A DNA stretch of 54,747 nucleotides from contig JABDPB010000009.1 in the NCBI GenBank assembly GCA_013042995.1, positions 1 to 54,747 of the forward strand, read 5' to 3'. This document shows, piece by piece, positions 1 to 8,623 of this stretch (positions within the stretch are counted from its first letter, which is position 1; the number at the start of each line of letters is the position of its first letter). This DNA is from Ignavibacteriaceae bacterium (GTDB lineage Bacteria; Bacteroidota; Ignavibacteria; Ignavibacteriales; Ignavibacteriaceae). Position numbers and translations under genes: made by a program. Below the pieces are notes generated by a model. That model was not told where the DNA came from. It ran no database searches and was given only the letters and a program-made list of their open reading frames with translations.

Positions 1-1013
1 CAAGACGGTTATATGAAAAGGTTGAGGAGCTGGGCGGGAAAAAATTAGTTATTTCTGAATGCGGACATGGTTACCGATCAACGAGATGCGAGGCTCCAAA
101 TTGGGGCGGATATGATGTTCCGTTTGAGATGGAAAGCTCGGTTGATACAATGCTTAGGTACATTAAAGAAGGAAGGATTAAAGTAGATAAAAGTAAAAAC
201 ACGACACCTGTAACTTTTCACGATTCTTGCAACAATGCTAGAAGCTGTGGACTTTACGAAGAGCCTCGCGAATTGCTTCAGCTTGTTTGCTCTGATTTTA
301 GAGAAATGTACCCGAACAGAGCTGAAAACTACTGCTGTACTGGAGGTGGTGGTGCAATGTCAATGTCAGAATATACAAACCGAAGATTGAAATCAGGAAT
401 TGTAAAAGCAAATCAACTTAAAGAAACTGGTGCTTCAACCGTAGTAACCTCGTGTCACAATTGTGTTGATGGATTAACTGATGTTATTCGACATTACAAA
501 CTTGGTATGCAAGTTACACAGCTAGTAAATTTAGTTTCGAATGCACTTGTAATTGAAGAAAAAGTCGCTGTGCCGATTGAAGTAGTACCAGAAGCTGAAG
601 AACTTGAATTTGCAGGCCGTAAAATTCTTGTCGCAGATGATGAACCTGATTTTGTTACATTTATTTCTACTTTACTTGAAGATAACGGTGCCGAAGTAAT
701 AAAAGCTTACGATGGCGAGCAGGCTTTAGAACTTGCACGAATAGAAAAACCTGATTTGATTACGCTCGATATTTCAATGCCAGGTAAATCAGGAGTTGAA
801 GTTTTCGAGGATATTAAAAAGGATAAATCATTAAGAGACATACCTGTTTGCATAATTACTGGCAAGCCTGAACTGAGAAAGCTTATTTACGAACATCCTG
901 ACTCTCATCCGGAAGGTTATATGGACAAGCCCATCACAGAAGATGGATTAATAAGAAATCTTCGTAAGATTTTTGAAGTAGGGCAAGAGGAAAAGGTTTC
1001 TGCTGAGAAATAA
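1..1013 (+). CDS. HdrD/GlpC-like CCG-domain protein fused to a response-regulator receiver domain (5' partial)
   Basis: The reading frame is open from base 3 into the window edge, so the start lies upstream; the ATG at 129 is internal. The visible N-terminal part carries a CCG (cysteine-rich, heterodisulfide-reductase D type) domain: a Cys after HDS, the NYCCTGGGGA motif and a terminal SCHNC. In the family this domain holds a non-cubane iron-sulfur cluster used in thiol/disulfide or quinone-linked redox chemistry. The C-terminal ~120 residues form a complete REC domain (VADDE acidic pair, phospho-acceptor Asp in LITLDISMPG, ITGK, and the lysine of MDKP). It is followed after 14 bases by a PAS-PAS histidine kinase, its likely phosphodonor. 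The N-terminal ferredoxin-type clusters expected for HdrD proteins would be upstream of the window. The fusion is seen directly; control of redox activity by phosphorylation is inferred. Confidence 0.88.
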   Translation, partial: RRLYEKVEELGGKKLVISECGHGYRSTRCEAPNWGGYDVPFEMESSVDTMLRYIKEGRIKVDKSKNTTPVTFHDSCNNARSCGLYEEPRELLQLVCSDFREMYPNRAENYCCTGGGGAMSMSEYTNRRLKSGIVKANQLKETGASTVVTSCHNCVDGLTDVIRHYKLGMQVTQLVNLVSNALVIEEKVAVPIEVVPEAEELEFAGRKILVADDEPDFVTFISTLLEDNGAEVIKAYDGEQALELARIEKPDLITLDISMPGKSGVEVFEDIKKDKSLRDIPVCIITGKPELRKLIYEHPDSHPEGYMDKPITEDGLIRNLRKIFEVGQEEKVSAEK

Positions 1014-1027
1014 AAATTAAGATTGAA

Positions 1028-2434
1028 ATGGACGAGATTTATAAAAAATATTTCGATTCCGTTCCTAGCTATCTTACTATACAGGATAAAGATTTTCATC
1101 TTTTGGATGCAAATCAAAAATTCAAAAATGATTTTGGCGAAATAGAGGGTCGATATTGTTATCAAGTATACAAAAACCGATCTGAAAAATGTGAGAACTG
1201 TCCTGTTGAGAAAACTTTTCGTGATGGACAACCACACACCAGTGAAGAAAAAATTAAAACCCACAATGGAAATGATGTTTGGGTAATTGTTAATACTTCT
1301 CCCATTTATGATGATAATGGAAATATCATTTCCGTAATGGAAATGTCAACCGATATTACCGACGCAAAAAACCTTCAAGATCAACTAAGAACTAGCCAAC
1401 AAAAATACCATCTGCTTTTTGAGGAAGTGCCGTGCTATATATCTATTCAGGATAAAAATCTTAAAATAGTCGAAGCCAATCGCATGCACAGAGAAGCTTT
1501 TGGAACCTCATTTGGAAGTATGTGTTACAAAGTATACAAACATCGCAACACAAAATGCGAACCGTGCATAATTCAGCAAACATTTGAAGATGGTAAAATT
1601 CATTCACATGAAGAAGTGGTGACTTCGCAGGACAATAAACGTATAAATGTAATGGTTTATGCCGCTCCAATTAAAAATGGCAATGGTGAAGTTGAGCACG
1701 TAATTGAAATGAGTACTGACATAACTGAAATTCGGCAATTGCAGGATAAACTATCCTCAGTTGGATTGTTGATCGGTTCAATTTCTCATGGAATTAAAGG
1801 ACTGCTAAACGGTCTTGACGGAGGTATCTATTTAGTAAACACAGGTCTGAAAAAAGATGACCGAAAAAGAATAGATCAAGGTTGGGAGATTGCATCACGA
1901 AATATCAGGCGTATTAGAAGTATGGTAATGGATATCCTATATTATGCAAAAGACCGTGAACCGCAATGGGAAGATATAACAATAAAAGAACTCACGGATG
2001 AGGTATGCGAAAACTTCGGCGATAGGGCTAAACGGAATAACATTGATTATATTTGTGAAATTGATCCGGATGCTATAAAAATGGAAGCTGATAGAAATGC
2101 ACTCCGTTCTCTTCTGATAAATTTGCTAGATAATTCACTTGATGCATGCAGGATTGATACAAAAAAGAAAACTCATACAGTAACTTTAAAAGTGGATCAA
2201 GACGCTGATCAAATTGTTTTTAATGTTTCTGATAACGGAATCGGAATGGATCGTGAAACCCGCGAAAAAGCATTTAGTTTATTCTTTTCATCAAAAGGTG
2301 CCGGCGGCACAGGTTTAGGTTTATTTATTGCAAATAAAATTGCCGAAGCTCACGGCGGTTCAATTAAAATTGAATCTGAAGAAGGAAAAGGAAGTGAGTT
2401 TATGGTAAAGATGTTAAAAAAGCGCCCAGACTAA
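1028..2434 (+). CDS. PAS-PAS sensor histidine kinase with Cys-motif PAS domains
   Basis: A soluble 468-residue kinase with no membrane segments. PAS 1 spans about residues 5-110 and PAS 2 about 125-235. Each carries the same C-x10-C-x2-C motif (C44/C55/C58 and C166/C177/C180). The phospho-accepting His is in SISHGIKG (about 254), a variant of the usual H-box. The catalytic domain has an N-box (LINLLDNSLDAC), G1 (DNGIGMD) and G2 (GAGGTGLGL). It lies 14 bases after the HdrD-REC fusion and probably shares its transcript, so the fused REC is a likely target. It is a paralogue of the kinase at 3403-4875. The triple-Cys motif suggests sensing of redox state or a metal/cluster; that is inference. 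Confidence 0.93.
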   Translation: MDEIYKKYFDSVPSYLTIQDKDFHLLDANQKFKNDFGEIEGRYCYQVYKNRSEKCENCPVEKTFRDGQPHTSEEKIKTHNGNDVWVIVNTSPIYDDNGNIISVMEMSTDITDAKNLQDQLRTSQQKYHLLFEEVPCYISIQDKNLKIVEANRMHREAFGTSFGSMCYKVYKHRNTKCEPCIIQQTFEDGKIHSHEEVVTSQDNKRINVMVYAAPIKNGNGEVEHVIEMSTDITEIRQLQDKLSSVGLLIGSISHGIKGLLNGLDGGIYLVNTGLKKDDRKRIDQGWEIASRNIRRIRSMVMDILYYAKDREPQWEDITIKELTDEVCENFGDRAKRNNIDYICEIDPDAIKMEADRNALRSLLINLLDNSLDACRIDTKKKTHTVTLKVDQDADQIVFNVSDNGIGMDRETREKAFSLFFSSKGAGGTGLGLFIANKIAEAHGGSIKIESEEGKGSEFMVKMLKKRPD

Positions 2435-2464
2435 ATTTTATTCGCCAACATCTTTATTACTCAT

Positions 2465-2818
2465 TTAATAAGAATGAGTCCCTAAAACAACATCCATCCC
2501 AAACTTTTTCTCTAAAGTAATTTTCAAATGGTCGTAGTCAATTGGGCATTCCGCGGTTTCCATTGCAAGTTTAATACAAGTACCTAAATGAAGCTTTTCG
2601 ATTGGTCTTTCAAGGTTATTTGCAACTTCATTGAGGAGTTTCATTCGTGGTACGGCTAGACCAGGACAATCACCGCAATCCGTCATTGCTACCAATTCAA
2701 TATCATCATATCTAGCAAATTCCCCATTTCGCTCATAAATTCCTTTGTAGCACTTTGCACATGCAATGCACGAGTGATCCTGAATTCTTTTACAATAAAG
2801 TATAGCAATCTTTGACAT
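2465..2818 (-). CDS. CGGC-domain small cysteine-rich protein
   Basis: A 117-residue protein with eight cysteines: CKRIQDHSC, CAKC, TDCGDCPG, GTC and ECP. The CGDC centre and overall size fit the CGGC domain family, proposed to bind metal; the function is unknown. There is no signal peptide or membrane segment, so it is cytoplasmic. It is the last gene of the minus-strand redox block, 49 bases after a stand-alone REC protein, and converges on the plus-strand kinase with about 30 bases between the stop codons. A redox or metal-handling accessory role is inferred from context only. Confidence 0.8.
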   Translation of the reverse strand: MSKIAILYCKRIQDHSCIACAKCYKGIYERNGEFARYDDIELVAMTDCGDCPGLAVPRMKLLNEVANNLERPIEKLHLGTCIKLAMETAECPIDYDHLKITLEKKFGMDVVLGTHSY

Positions 2819-2867
2819 ATTTACCTCATATCGTTATTTAAAATTTAAAATAGATTTTCTTAAGTAA

Positions 2868-3386
2868 TTACTCAGAATTATTAAGCAGCTCTTTTAATTT
2901 TTTTAGAGTTTTAGGATCGGAACTATCAATTAAATTTTTCAGATTACTTTGTAATTCAACAAGCTCCGCTTTTTCCTTTTCATCATCAGTAGTTTCCATA
3001 TTCAAAGTCTTTTTTATTGCTGCAATATAATTGTGCGGTTTGACTGGTTTTTCCAAGTAGATTCCGGGTCCAGACATCGTAAGTTCCTTTAAATCTGCTT
3101 TGCCAAGATCATCACGAGCATGTCCTGTTACAATAATGACAGGGATTCTGGACCATTCTTTATTTTTATTTAATTCTCTATAAAATTTAGCTCCTGACTT
3201 TTTTGGCATTACTAAATCCAAAGAGATCAAATCAGGTGATTGTTTTTTCACTTCCTCTATTGCTTTATCACCATCTTCAGCCACTATAACTTCAAAGCCC
3301 GCTTCGAGAAGAGCGGCATTAAGAAAATTACGAACATCCGCCTCATCATCCACAACTAAAATCTTCTTCTTATCTCCAATAGGCAT
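2868..3386 (-). CDS. Stand-alone response regulator (REC only) with helical tail
   Basis: A 172-residue protein: REC domain at residues 8-130 with VVDDE, phospho-Asp in LISLDLVMPKKSG, the switch Thr in IVTGH and the lysine in YLEKPVKP. A ~40-residue charged helical tail follows. There is no DNA-binding or enzymatic output domain. Between beta-4 and beta-5 there is a longer-than-usual loop ending in GPGIYLEKP, shared with the other receivers in this region. A good ribosome-binding site (AAGGAG) precedes the ATG. It lies 16 bases after the PAS-PAS kinase stop, so the kinase at 3403-4875 is its likely partner. Its output is probably by protein-protein contact. Confidence 0.92.
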   Translation of the reverse strand: MPIGDKKKILVVDDEADVRNFLNAALLEAGFEVIVAEDGDKAIEEVKKQSPDLISLDLVMPKKSGAKFYRELNKNKEWSRIPVIIVTGHARDDLGKADLKELTMSGPGIYLEKPVKPHNYIAAIKKTLNMETTDDEKEKAELVELQSNLKNLIDSSDPKTLKKLKELLNNSE

Positions 3387-3402
3387 TGTAGACTCCTTTA
3401 TT

Positions 3403-4875
3403 TTATTTTTTATCTTTTGTTTCTTTATAGAGAGCTAGCAACCTTTTTCTTGGAAACACCATTCTAAACATTGCACCTTTGCCCTTTTGGGAATCGACTA
3501 AAATTTTACCTCCATGTTCTTGTACTATTTTTCTTGTTGTTAATAGTCCAAGTCCTGTTCCTGCTCCTCCTTTTGTAGTGAAGAAAGTTGTAAATATTTT
3601 ACTTTTTATTTCATAATCGATACCACTGCCATTATCAGTTACTTCAAATATAAGTTTATCTCTCCCTTCATAAAGCTTTAATAAAACTTCAGTTCCTTTT
3701 TGTTCACCCATCGAACAAGCATCAAGTGCATTTGACACTAAATTTGTAAGGCAGGTGTGAATTCCAGCTGGATCAAGTGGAGCAGTTTTTACTTTTTCAC
3801 TAATTTCTGTCTTTAGTTCAATTCCTGACTGTGCAGCTATATTTTTATAAAGATCGATTATTTCATATATAAGGTCTCTGGGATCCACAAGCTGTAATTC
3901 AGGCAAACGACCTTTTGAAAAACTAAGAAAATCTTTAACAAGAGATGTGGTTTTGTCGAAATTTCTATCCAACATTTCCCAACCCTGGTTTATCATCTCT
4001 TTACTATTTTTCTTCAATCCAAGGCTGACAATATATTTTCCTCCCTCTAAACCCATCAGAATGTTTTTTATACTATGAGCAAGTCCTGCAACTGTTTGGC
4101 CAACAGCACTAAGTCTTTCGGCTTCAATAACTTTATGTTCTAATTTTTTTAATTCTGTAATATCATTCGATATTTCAATTACGTGAGCAACATCGCCACT
4201 GCCACGCATTAGCGCTGATGTTGACACCTGATAATTAATATCCTGTCCTCTTTTTCCGATTCCTTTCTGAGTAGAATGATGAACTTCACCATCTTTAAAA
4301 GTTTTTTCAGCCGGACAATTTCGACATTTAGTTTCACGTCTTTTATATACTTTATAGCAGTGTTCTCCCAATACATCACCAAAGTTTTCCCTAAAGGCTT
4401 CATTGGCTCGAACAATTCTAAAGTCTTCACCAATTACTGTTATATAACATGGTACCCTATCAAACAGAATCTGGTATTCCTGCTGCCACCTGTTAATTTC
4501 GGTTACAGTTCTGGTCATTTCCATTACAAAATCAATATGGTCATTCTCTTTGTTTTTAATAGGAATAACGTGACCTACATAATGTGTCTTGCGTCCATGT
4601 TGATCAACTCCAACCGCATCAGCAACAACAGCACGTCCTTTTTTAAAGACCTCTTCTGATGGACAATCGTTGCATGGATTTTCTAATTTTTTATACACCG
4701 AATAACATTTTTTCCCTTTCCAGTTTCCAAAATAGTCTTTAAAATTTTGATTAGCCTCAACGACGTTATAATCCCGATCGATGACCGCCACATTAAAAGG
4801 TACCTGTTCAAACAATTCCCCATAGATTAATTCTCTTACTTGCTCCGGGGTATATTTTTGATTTATACTTTTAAT
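3403..4875 (-). CDS. PAS-PAS sensor histidine kinase with Cys-motif PAS domains; possible AUU start
   Basis: A soluble kinase paralogous to the one at 1028-2434. Two PAS domains each carry C-x10-C-x2-C; numbered from the TTG at 4815 these are C37/C48/C51 and C153/C164/C167. The phospho-His is in LAHSIKNI and is followed by an N-box (LVSNALDAC), G1 (DNGSGID) and G2 (GGAGTGLGL). The first conventional start is the TTG at 4815, but that cuts the first PAS helix and has no spaced ribosome-binding site. The frame stays open 20 codons further, to an ATT at 4875-4873 that overlaps the stop of the upstream REC gene and has TAGGAG five bases before it. I prefer that AUU start, without certainty. It sits between two REC genes, its likely targets. 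Confidence 0.85.
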   Translation of the reverse strand: MKSINQKYTPEQVRELIYGELFEQVPFNVAVIDRDYNVVEANQNFKDYFGNWKGKKCYSVYKKLENPCNDCPSEEVFKKGRAVVADAVGVDQHGRKTHYVGHVIPIKNKENDHIDFVMEMTRTVTEINRWQQEYQILFDRVPCYITVIGEDFRIVRANEAFRENFGDVLGEHCYKVYKRRETKCRNCPAEKTFKDGEVHHSTQKGIGKRGQDINYQVSTSALMRGSGDVAHVIEISNDITELKKLEHKVIEAERLSAVGQTVAGLAHSIKNILMGLEGGKYIVSLGLKKNSKEMINQGWEMLDRNFDKTTSLVKDFLSFSKGRLPELQLVDPRDLIYEIIDLYKNIAAQSGIELKTEISEKVKTAPLDPAGIHTCLTNLVSNALDACSMGEQKGTEVLLKLYEGRDKLIFEVTDNGSGIDYEIKSKIFTTFFTTKGGAGTGLGLLTTRKIVQEHGGKILVDSQKGKGAMFRMVFPRKRLLALYKETKDKK

Positions 4876-5281
4876 TTGAACTCCTATGTAATTGTTTGGT
4901 TTCTAAAAGATGATTTACACTTTGTATAAACTCATCCACATTTATCGGTTTTTCCAAATAAGCTTCTGGTACTTTAATAGCATCATCTTTAACATAATTC
5001 CTGAAATCAAATTTTCCACTTTCTATTGCACCGCTAATAATTATTACAGGTATCTGATGGAATTCTTCATTTTGGCGAAACCTTTTATAGAAAGACAATC
5101 CAGTTTCGTGAGGCATCATAATATCAAGACAAATCAAATCTGGTTTAATATCATGAAGTAACTCTAATCCATTTTTTACGTTACTATTTGAATATGTCTC
5201 ATAGCCATTTGCCTGCAGAATAGCCATTAAATATGCGATTACATCAGGTTCATCATCAATTATTAATATTTTCTTTTTCAT
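4871..5281 (-). CDS. Stand-alone response regulator (REC only)
   Basis: A 136-residue single-domain receiver: LIIDDE, phospho-Asp in LICLDIMMPHETG, switch residue in IISGA and the lysine in YLEKPIN. The extended loop before YLEKP (about 20 residues) matches the other receivers of this block. No output domain is present. Its start overlaps the 3' end of the NrfD-cytochrome gene by 26 bases and its stop overlaps the proposed start of the following kinase, so it is translationally coupled to both. That places a phospho-acceptor directly inside the operon of the membrane complex. Action by binding the complex or relaying phosphate is inferred. Confidence 0.93.
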   Translation of the reverse strand: MKKKILIIDDEPDVIAYLMAILQANGYETYSNSNVKNGLELLHDIKPDLICLDIMMPHETGLSFYKRFRQNEEFHQIPVIIISGAIESGKFDFRNYVKDDAIKVPEAYLEKPINVDEFIQSVNHLLETKQLHRSSN

Positions 5282-7157
5282 CTTTACTCATTTCTGATTG
5301 ATTTTTTTCCTTTTCTATGTTTGGCAGAATTACGCTGTTAAAATGAGGAAGTGTAGTTTTCCACTTTAAATTTTCAGCCACTTGATCGTGAATCTTAACT
5401 TTGTGGCAGGATTTACACTCCGTAAGGTTTTGTTTGTTTAGTTCATCTGCTTTTATGAAGTGGCAGGAAACACACAACTGATGAAATGCATCTGTATAAG
5501 AGATCGCAAAATATTTTTGGCTACCTATAAACCTTGCATTGTTAAAGTCATACTTTGGATGACAATCAACACAGTTTTTTGCTGATTTAGATTCTCTTTG
5601 CACACCTTCAACATGGCAATTATCACATTTAATATTTGCACCGCTTGAAGAAGCATGCCAATTGTGTTTAAAGTAATCAACTGGTTTATACATGTTTGTA
5701 TGACACTCCCAGCAGCTATTTTCTATAAATCTTGGCAGCGTTAAATGATGACATTGGGCACATTGATCTTCTCCAAGTCTTGCAATATGTTCTTTATGCG
5801 GAAATTCAACCAAATTATCATCCTTATTACCATTAATCAGTAATCTCTCTATTCCGCTTGCTCTGCTAACAGTTATTTCTTCAATTCCTTTCCCGTGTAA
5901 TTTTTTTTCTGGCATAAGAGCCATACCAACTGCAAAACTTAATACAAATGCAAGTGAAAATTTTGTTAAAGAGGCAGCATCGGGTGTTCCAAGCCAAGCG
6001 TGCGATGAATAATCAAAAGATGGAGCAGTATGCGGAAGTGATTCTGGATCCTGAGGTTTTAAATCCCAAATATTAAAGTGCTCTATTACAAATAAGAAAA
6101 CTAATGCTGCTGCAGACACAACACCAAGGCTAATTGTGATTTCCATCCACGATGGTGTATAACTATCTCCAGTTATACTTAGCATAGTCAATCCACCAAC
6201 ATTAATTCTGTTAAATACCATTCCAAACACAACCATAAAAGAACCTATCCACTGTGCTTTTATATTTCTACGCATCTTCGGAACAGAAAAAATTATTATT
6301 GGAAAAATGATTGAAATGAAAATTTCAGATATGAATACAAAGCTTTCCCAGCTTCCATTTAATACAATTGTAATTTCACCCGCGGCAAGAATATCTATAA
6401 TTTTTACTATGAGGTAAATTGATAAAACCCACACAACCGTTTTACCGAGTTTTTCAACAAGACTAGTCTCAGGCTTACGTTTATATAGCCAATGAGATGC
6501 TAAACTTTCAAAGGCCACCATCATCAATCCAAGCGCAACGGCTGAAAGAAAAAATTGGATAGGTAGTATGTTGGAATACCACAGCGGATGAAGCTTAAAA
6601 GGCATTATTAAAAACAGTGAGCCAAGTGATGATTGATGCAGAGTTGAAAGCATAATTCCCAGTAAGACAAAAACAAAACGAAACTTCATTAAAAAGTTTC
6701 TGATCTTGGCGTAGCGACTGTATTTTTCAAGTGGAACAGGACTAAACTCTAGCAGCAGAACTGCTGAGTACAACATTACACACCAACCGACTTCAAACAA
6801 TGGAGAATGCGGATTCCAAAAAATTATCATATGCCAGATATTCCACGGTAAACCTAAATCGAAAAGCAAACCGAGAATTACTGCCATATATCCAAGAAAG
6901 GCAGTTAATACCGCAGGTTTAACAAGTGGATGAAATTCCTCTCTTTTCATTATGTAAAAGATAGCGGTCATAACAAAACCGCCAGCTGCAAGTGCAACAC
7001 CACCCATAACATCAAAACCTATCCATAAACCCCATGGGGTTGAATCAGTTAAATTTGTTGTTGCACCCAAACCGAAGATAAAACGATTCAGCCCGACTGC
7101 TGCAGCAAATCCTGTAATTAACCATAATATAATTTTTGTGTTCTGAACTCTATTCAT
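5256..7157 (-). CDS. NrfD-family quinone-interacting membrane subunit fused to a hexaheme cytochrome c
   Basis: About 630 residues. The N-terminal ~400 residues hold roughly nine or ten hydrophobic helices of the NrfD/PsrC/HmcC/DsrP family, which binds menaquinone in the membrane. After a last helix (AFVLSFAVGMAL) the C-terminal ~200 residues carry six CxxCH heme c motifs: CAQCH, CWECH, CDNCH, CVDCH, CVSCH and CKSCH. The cytochrome part should therefore face the periplasm. I chose the ATG at 7157 (GGGG upstream; family-like MNRVQ start) over the ATG at 7178. It overlaps the ferredoxin gene by 8 bases. In Dsr, Hmc and Qrc complexes the cytochrome is a separate subunit, so the fusion is unusual. 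Its likely role is electron exchange between periplasmic hemes and the quinone pool. Confidence 0.9.
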   Translation of the reverse strand: MNRVQNTKIILWLITGFAAAVGLNRFIFGLGATTNLTDSTPWGLWIGFDVMGGVALAAGGFVMTAIFYIMKREEFHPLVKPAVLTAFLGYMAVILGLLFDLGLPWNIWHMIIFWNPHSPLFEVGWCVMLYSAVLLLEFSPVPLEKYSRYAKIRNFLMKFRFVFVLLGIMLSTLHQSSLGSLFLIMPFKLHPLWYSNILPIQFFLSAVALGLMMVAFESLASHWLYKRKPETSLVEKLGKTVVWVLSIYLIVKIIDILAAGEITIVLNGSWESFVFISEIFISIIFPIIIFSVPKMRRNIKAQWIGSFMVVFGMVFNRINVGGLTMLSITGDSYTPSWMEITISLGVVSAAALVFLFVIEHFNIWDLKPQDPESLPHTAPSFDYSSHAWLGTPDAASLTKFSLAFVLSFAVGMALMPEKKLHGKGIEEITVSRASGIERLLINGNKDDNLVEFPHKEHIARLGEDQCAQCHHLTLPRFIENSCWECHTNMYKPVDYFKHNWHASSSGANIKCDNCHVEGVQRESKSAKNCVDCHPKYDFNNARFIGSQKYFAISYTDAFHQLCVSCHFIKADELNKQNLTECKSCHKVKIHDQVAENLKWKTTLPHFNSVILPNIEKEKNQSEMSKDEKENINN

Positions 7158-7920
7158 CTTTATTTCCCCGATCTTCATTTTGATTTTTACTTAGTTCCAT
7201 TCTGCGTCTTATTATCCAATTTAAACCAAGCATAAAACCACCCATTCCAACAAAAGCAAACGGAACAGATTTCATTGCAGGCTCCGTTGTTTCAGGGAGC
7301 GGCTTGTTTCCAAGATGAGTATTGTACGATAGAAAACTAAGATCAATATCTGAAAGGTAGAGTACTGAAGTACCGCCTATCTCATTTTCACCCCAGACTT
7401 TGTTTATGTATTTCCCAGGATTTTCTGCTATTCGATTATGAGCAATCTTTAATAGTTCATTGCGATCGCCAAAAATTGTTGCACCTTCCGGACAGATTTT
7501 TGTGCAGGCAGGTTGATCTCCATTTTTAATTTTATCAAAACATAAAATACATTTTCTAACATAAGGTACAGATTGGTCCCAATCATAACGTGGAATTCCA
7601 TATGGACAAGCCATCATACAGTAACGACAGCCAAGGCATTTATCACTATCGTAAACAACAGCACCCTCATTCGTTTTCTGTAATGCACCAACAGGACAGG
7701 CCGTTACGCACGCTGGCTCCAGACAATGCCGGCATTGTTTTCGTATAAAATGATTTCCAGGTTTTTGAATTATCGATGTCCAATTCTCTGCAGATAAACC
7801 ATCATTTTTCTGCCATATTCTTGGAACATCCATTTCGAGATTATTTGTTTCTTTACAAGCAGAAACACACTTAAGACAGCCAATACATTTTGTAATATCT
7901 GTTAAAATTGCTTTACTCAA
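7150..7920 (-). CDS. Four-cluster [4Fe-4S] ferredoxin subunit with C-terminal membrane anchor (HmcB/DsrO-like)
   Basis: About 256 residues with four Cys clusters: CIGCLKCVSAC, CRHCLEPACVTAC, CLGCRYCMMAC, and the split CILC...ACTKIC. This is the DmsB/HybA/HmcB pattern, holding four [4Fe-4S] clusters that pass electrons between partner subunits. A hydrophobic helix near the C-terminus (FAFVGMGGFMLGLNWII) would anchor it. There is no twin-arginine or Sec signal, so the iron-sulfur domain probably stays in the cytoplasm, unlike DsrO. The start is most likely the TTG at 7920: it overlaps the upstream stop as TTGA and has AAGGAG seven bases before it. The longer frame from 7953 adds a non-homologous leader inside the previous gene. 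Confidence 0.9.
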   Translation of the reverse strand: MSKAILTDITKCIGCLKCVSACKETNNLEMDVPRIWQKNDGLSAENWTSIIQKPGNHFIRKQCRHCLEPACVTACPVGALQKTNEGAVVYDSDKCLGCRYCMMACPYGIPRYDWDQSVPYVRKCILCFDKIKNGDQPACTKICPEGATIFGDRNELLKIAHNRIAENPGKYINKVWGENEIGGTSVLYLSDIDLSFLSYNTHLGNKPLPETTEPAMKSVPFAFVGMGGFMLGLNWIIRRRMELSKNQNEDRGNKDE

Positions 7921-8621
7921 ACCGCAGCTCCTTTTTTGTTTAATGTTGAGCAAACTGCTTCATCAGTTTCTGGGGGAAATTTCCACGCAATTGTGCACAC
8001 CACCTGTGAAAGAGGCATTAATACACAATGTGCAATTTTTGTAAATGGAATCAGGATAAAAATCAAATTGCCTGAAAGTACGTGCATAAGCATAAAAAAC
8101 TGATAGTAAGTGGGATTTACATTTAGATGAGCACAAACAAATCCTGTAATAAAAGGAATCAGCAACAAAATGGGCCAAAGATAATCCTGCTTGCGGCTTA
8201 AAAAACTTGACGATTTGTTAAACATTCGTCCCATCAAAAGTGCAATTGCAAATACAATTGTTGAAATAGTTAACCAATAAGCCCAATCAAATGGAAGAGT
8301 AATCCAAGAAATACCAATTGACTTTTCCCATTGCTTTACATGTGCATATAGGAAAATTGGAACCACAAGTAATCCAATATGAAAGAGCGTTGAAAAGGTT
8401 GAATAGAAAGGACGATTGCGAGCTACTCTATTTACGGGGAAAAACCATTCCAGTCCTCTACTTAGTACGAGCTTCCACGGCATATTTTTATCACCTGCTT
8501 TTCGGTATGCTTTATATATACCCCAAATATCCAACATAAAAATTCTTATCAAACCTAAAAGCATTATTGCAAAGGTCAGTCGAAATAATGGTCCTTTTGC
8601 AAATTCAAGCCAAGATTCCAT
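7917..8621 (-). CDS. NarI/DsrM-like cytochrome b membrane subunit
   Basis: A 234-residue membrane protein with five to six hydrophobic helices (near residues 12-32, 76-94, 112-130, 150-168 and 176-198). Conserved histidines within helices (FHIG, MHVLSG, KIAHC) are plausible heme b ligands, as in NarI, DsrM, HmcE and TmcC. The expected job is electron transfer between quinone and the cytoplasmic DsrK-like partner encoded immediately upstream, 2 bases away. The stop overlaps the start of the ferredoxin gene. The order DsrK-like, DsrM-like, ferredoxin, NrfD-cytochrome defines one membrane complex of the Hmc/DsrMKJOP type. Confidence 0.87.
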   Translation of the reverse strand: MESWLEFAKGPLFRLTFAIMLLGLIRIFMLDIWGIYKAYRKAGDKNMPWKLVLSRGLEWFFPVNRVARNRPFYSTFSTLFHIGLLVVPIFLYAHVKQWEKSIGISWITLPFDWAYWLTISTIVFAIALLMGRMFNKSSSFLSRKQDYLWPILLLIPFITGFVCAHLNVNPTYYQFFMLMHVLSGNLIFILIPFTKIAHCVLMPLSQVVCTIAWKFPPETDEAVCSTLNKKGAAV

Positions 8622-8623
8622 AG

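Noticed and set aside
129-1013. ATG at 129 as the true start of the first gene
   Set aside because: The frame continues upstream to the window edge with conserved CCG-family sequence (SECGHG), so the gene is truncated by the window and not started there.
1028-4875. CxxC motifs in PAS domains as covalent heme c sites
   Set aside because: No His follows the CxxC (they read CENCP, CEPCI, CNDCP, CRNCP), and the proteins have no export signal, so heme c attachment is unlikely.
7918-7953. Longer start of the ferredoxin gene at 7953
   Set aside because: It would lie deep in the upstream gene; the TTG at 7920 has a well-spaced AAGGAG and a stop/start overlap.
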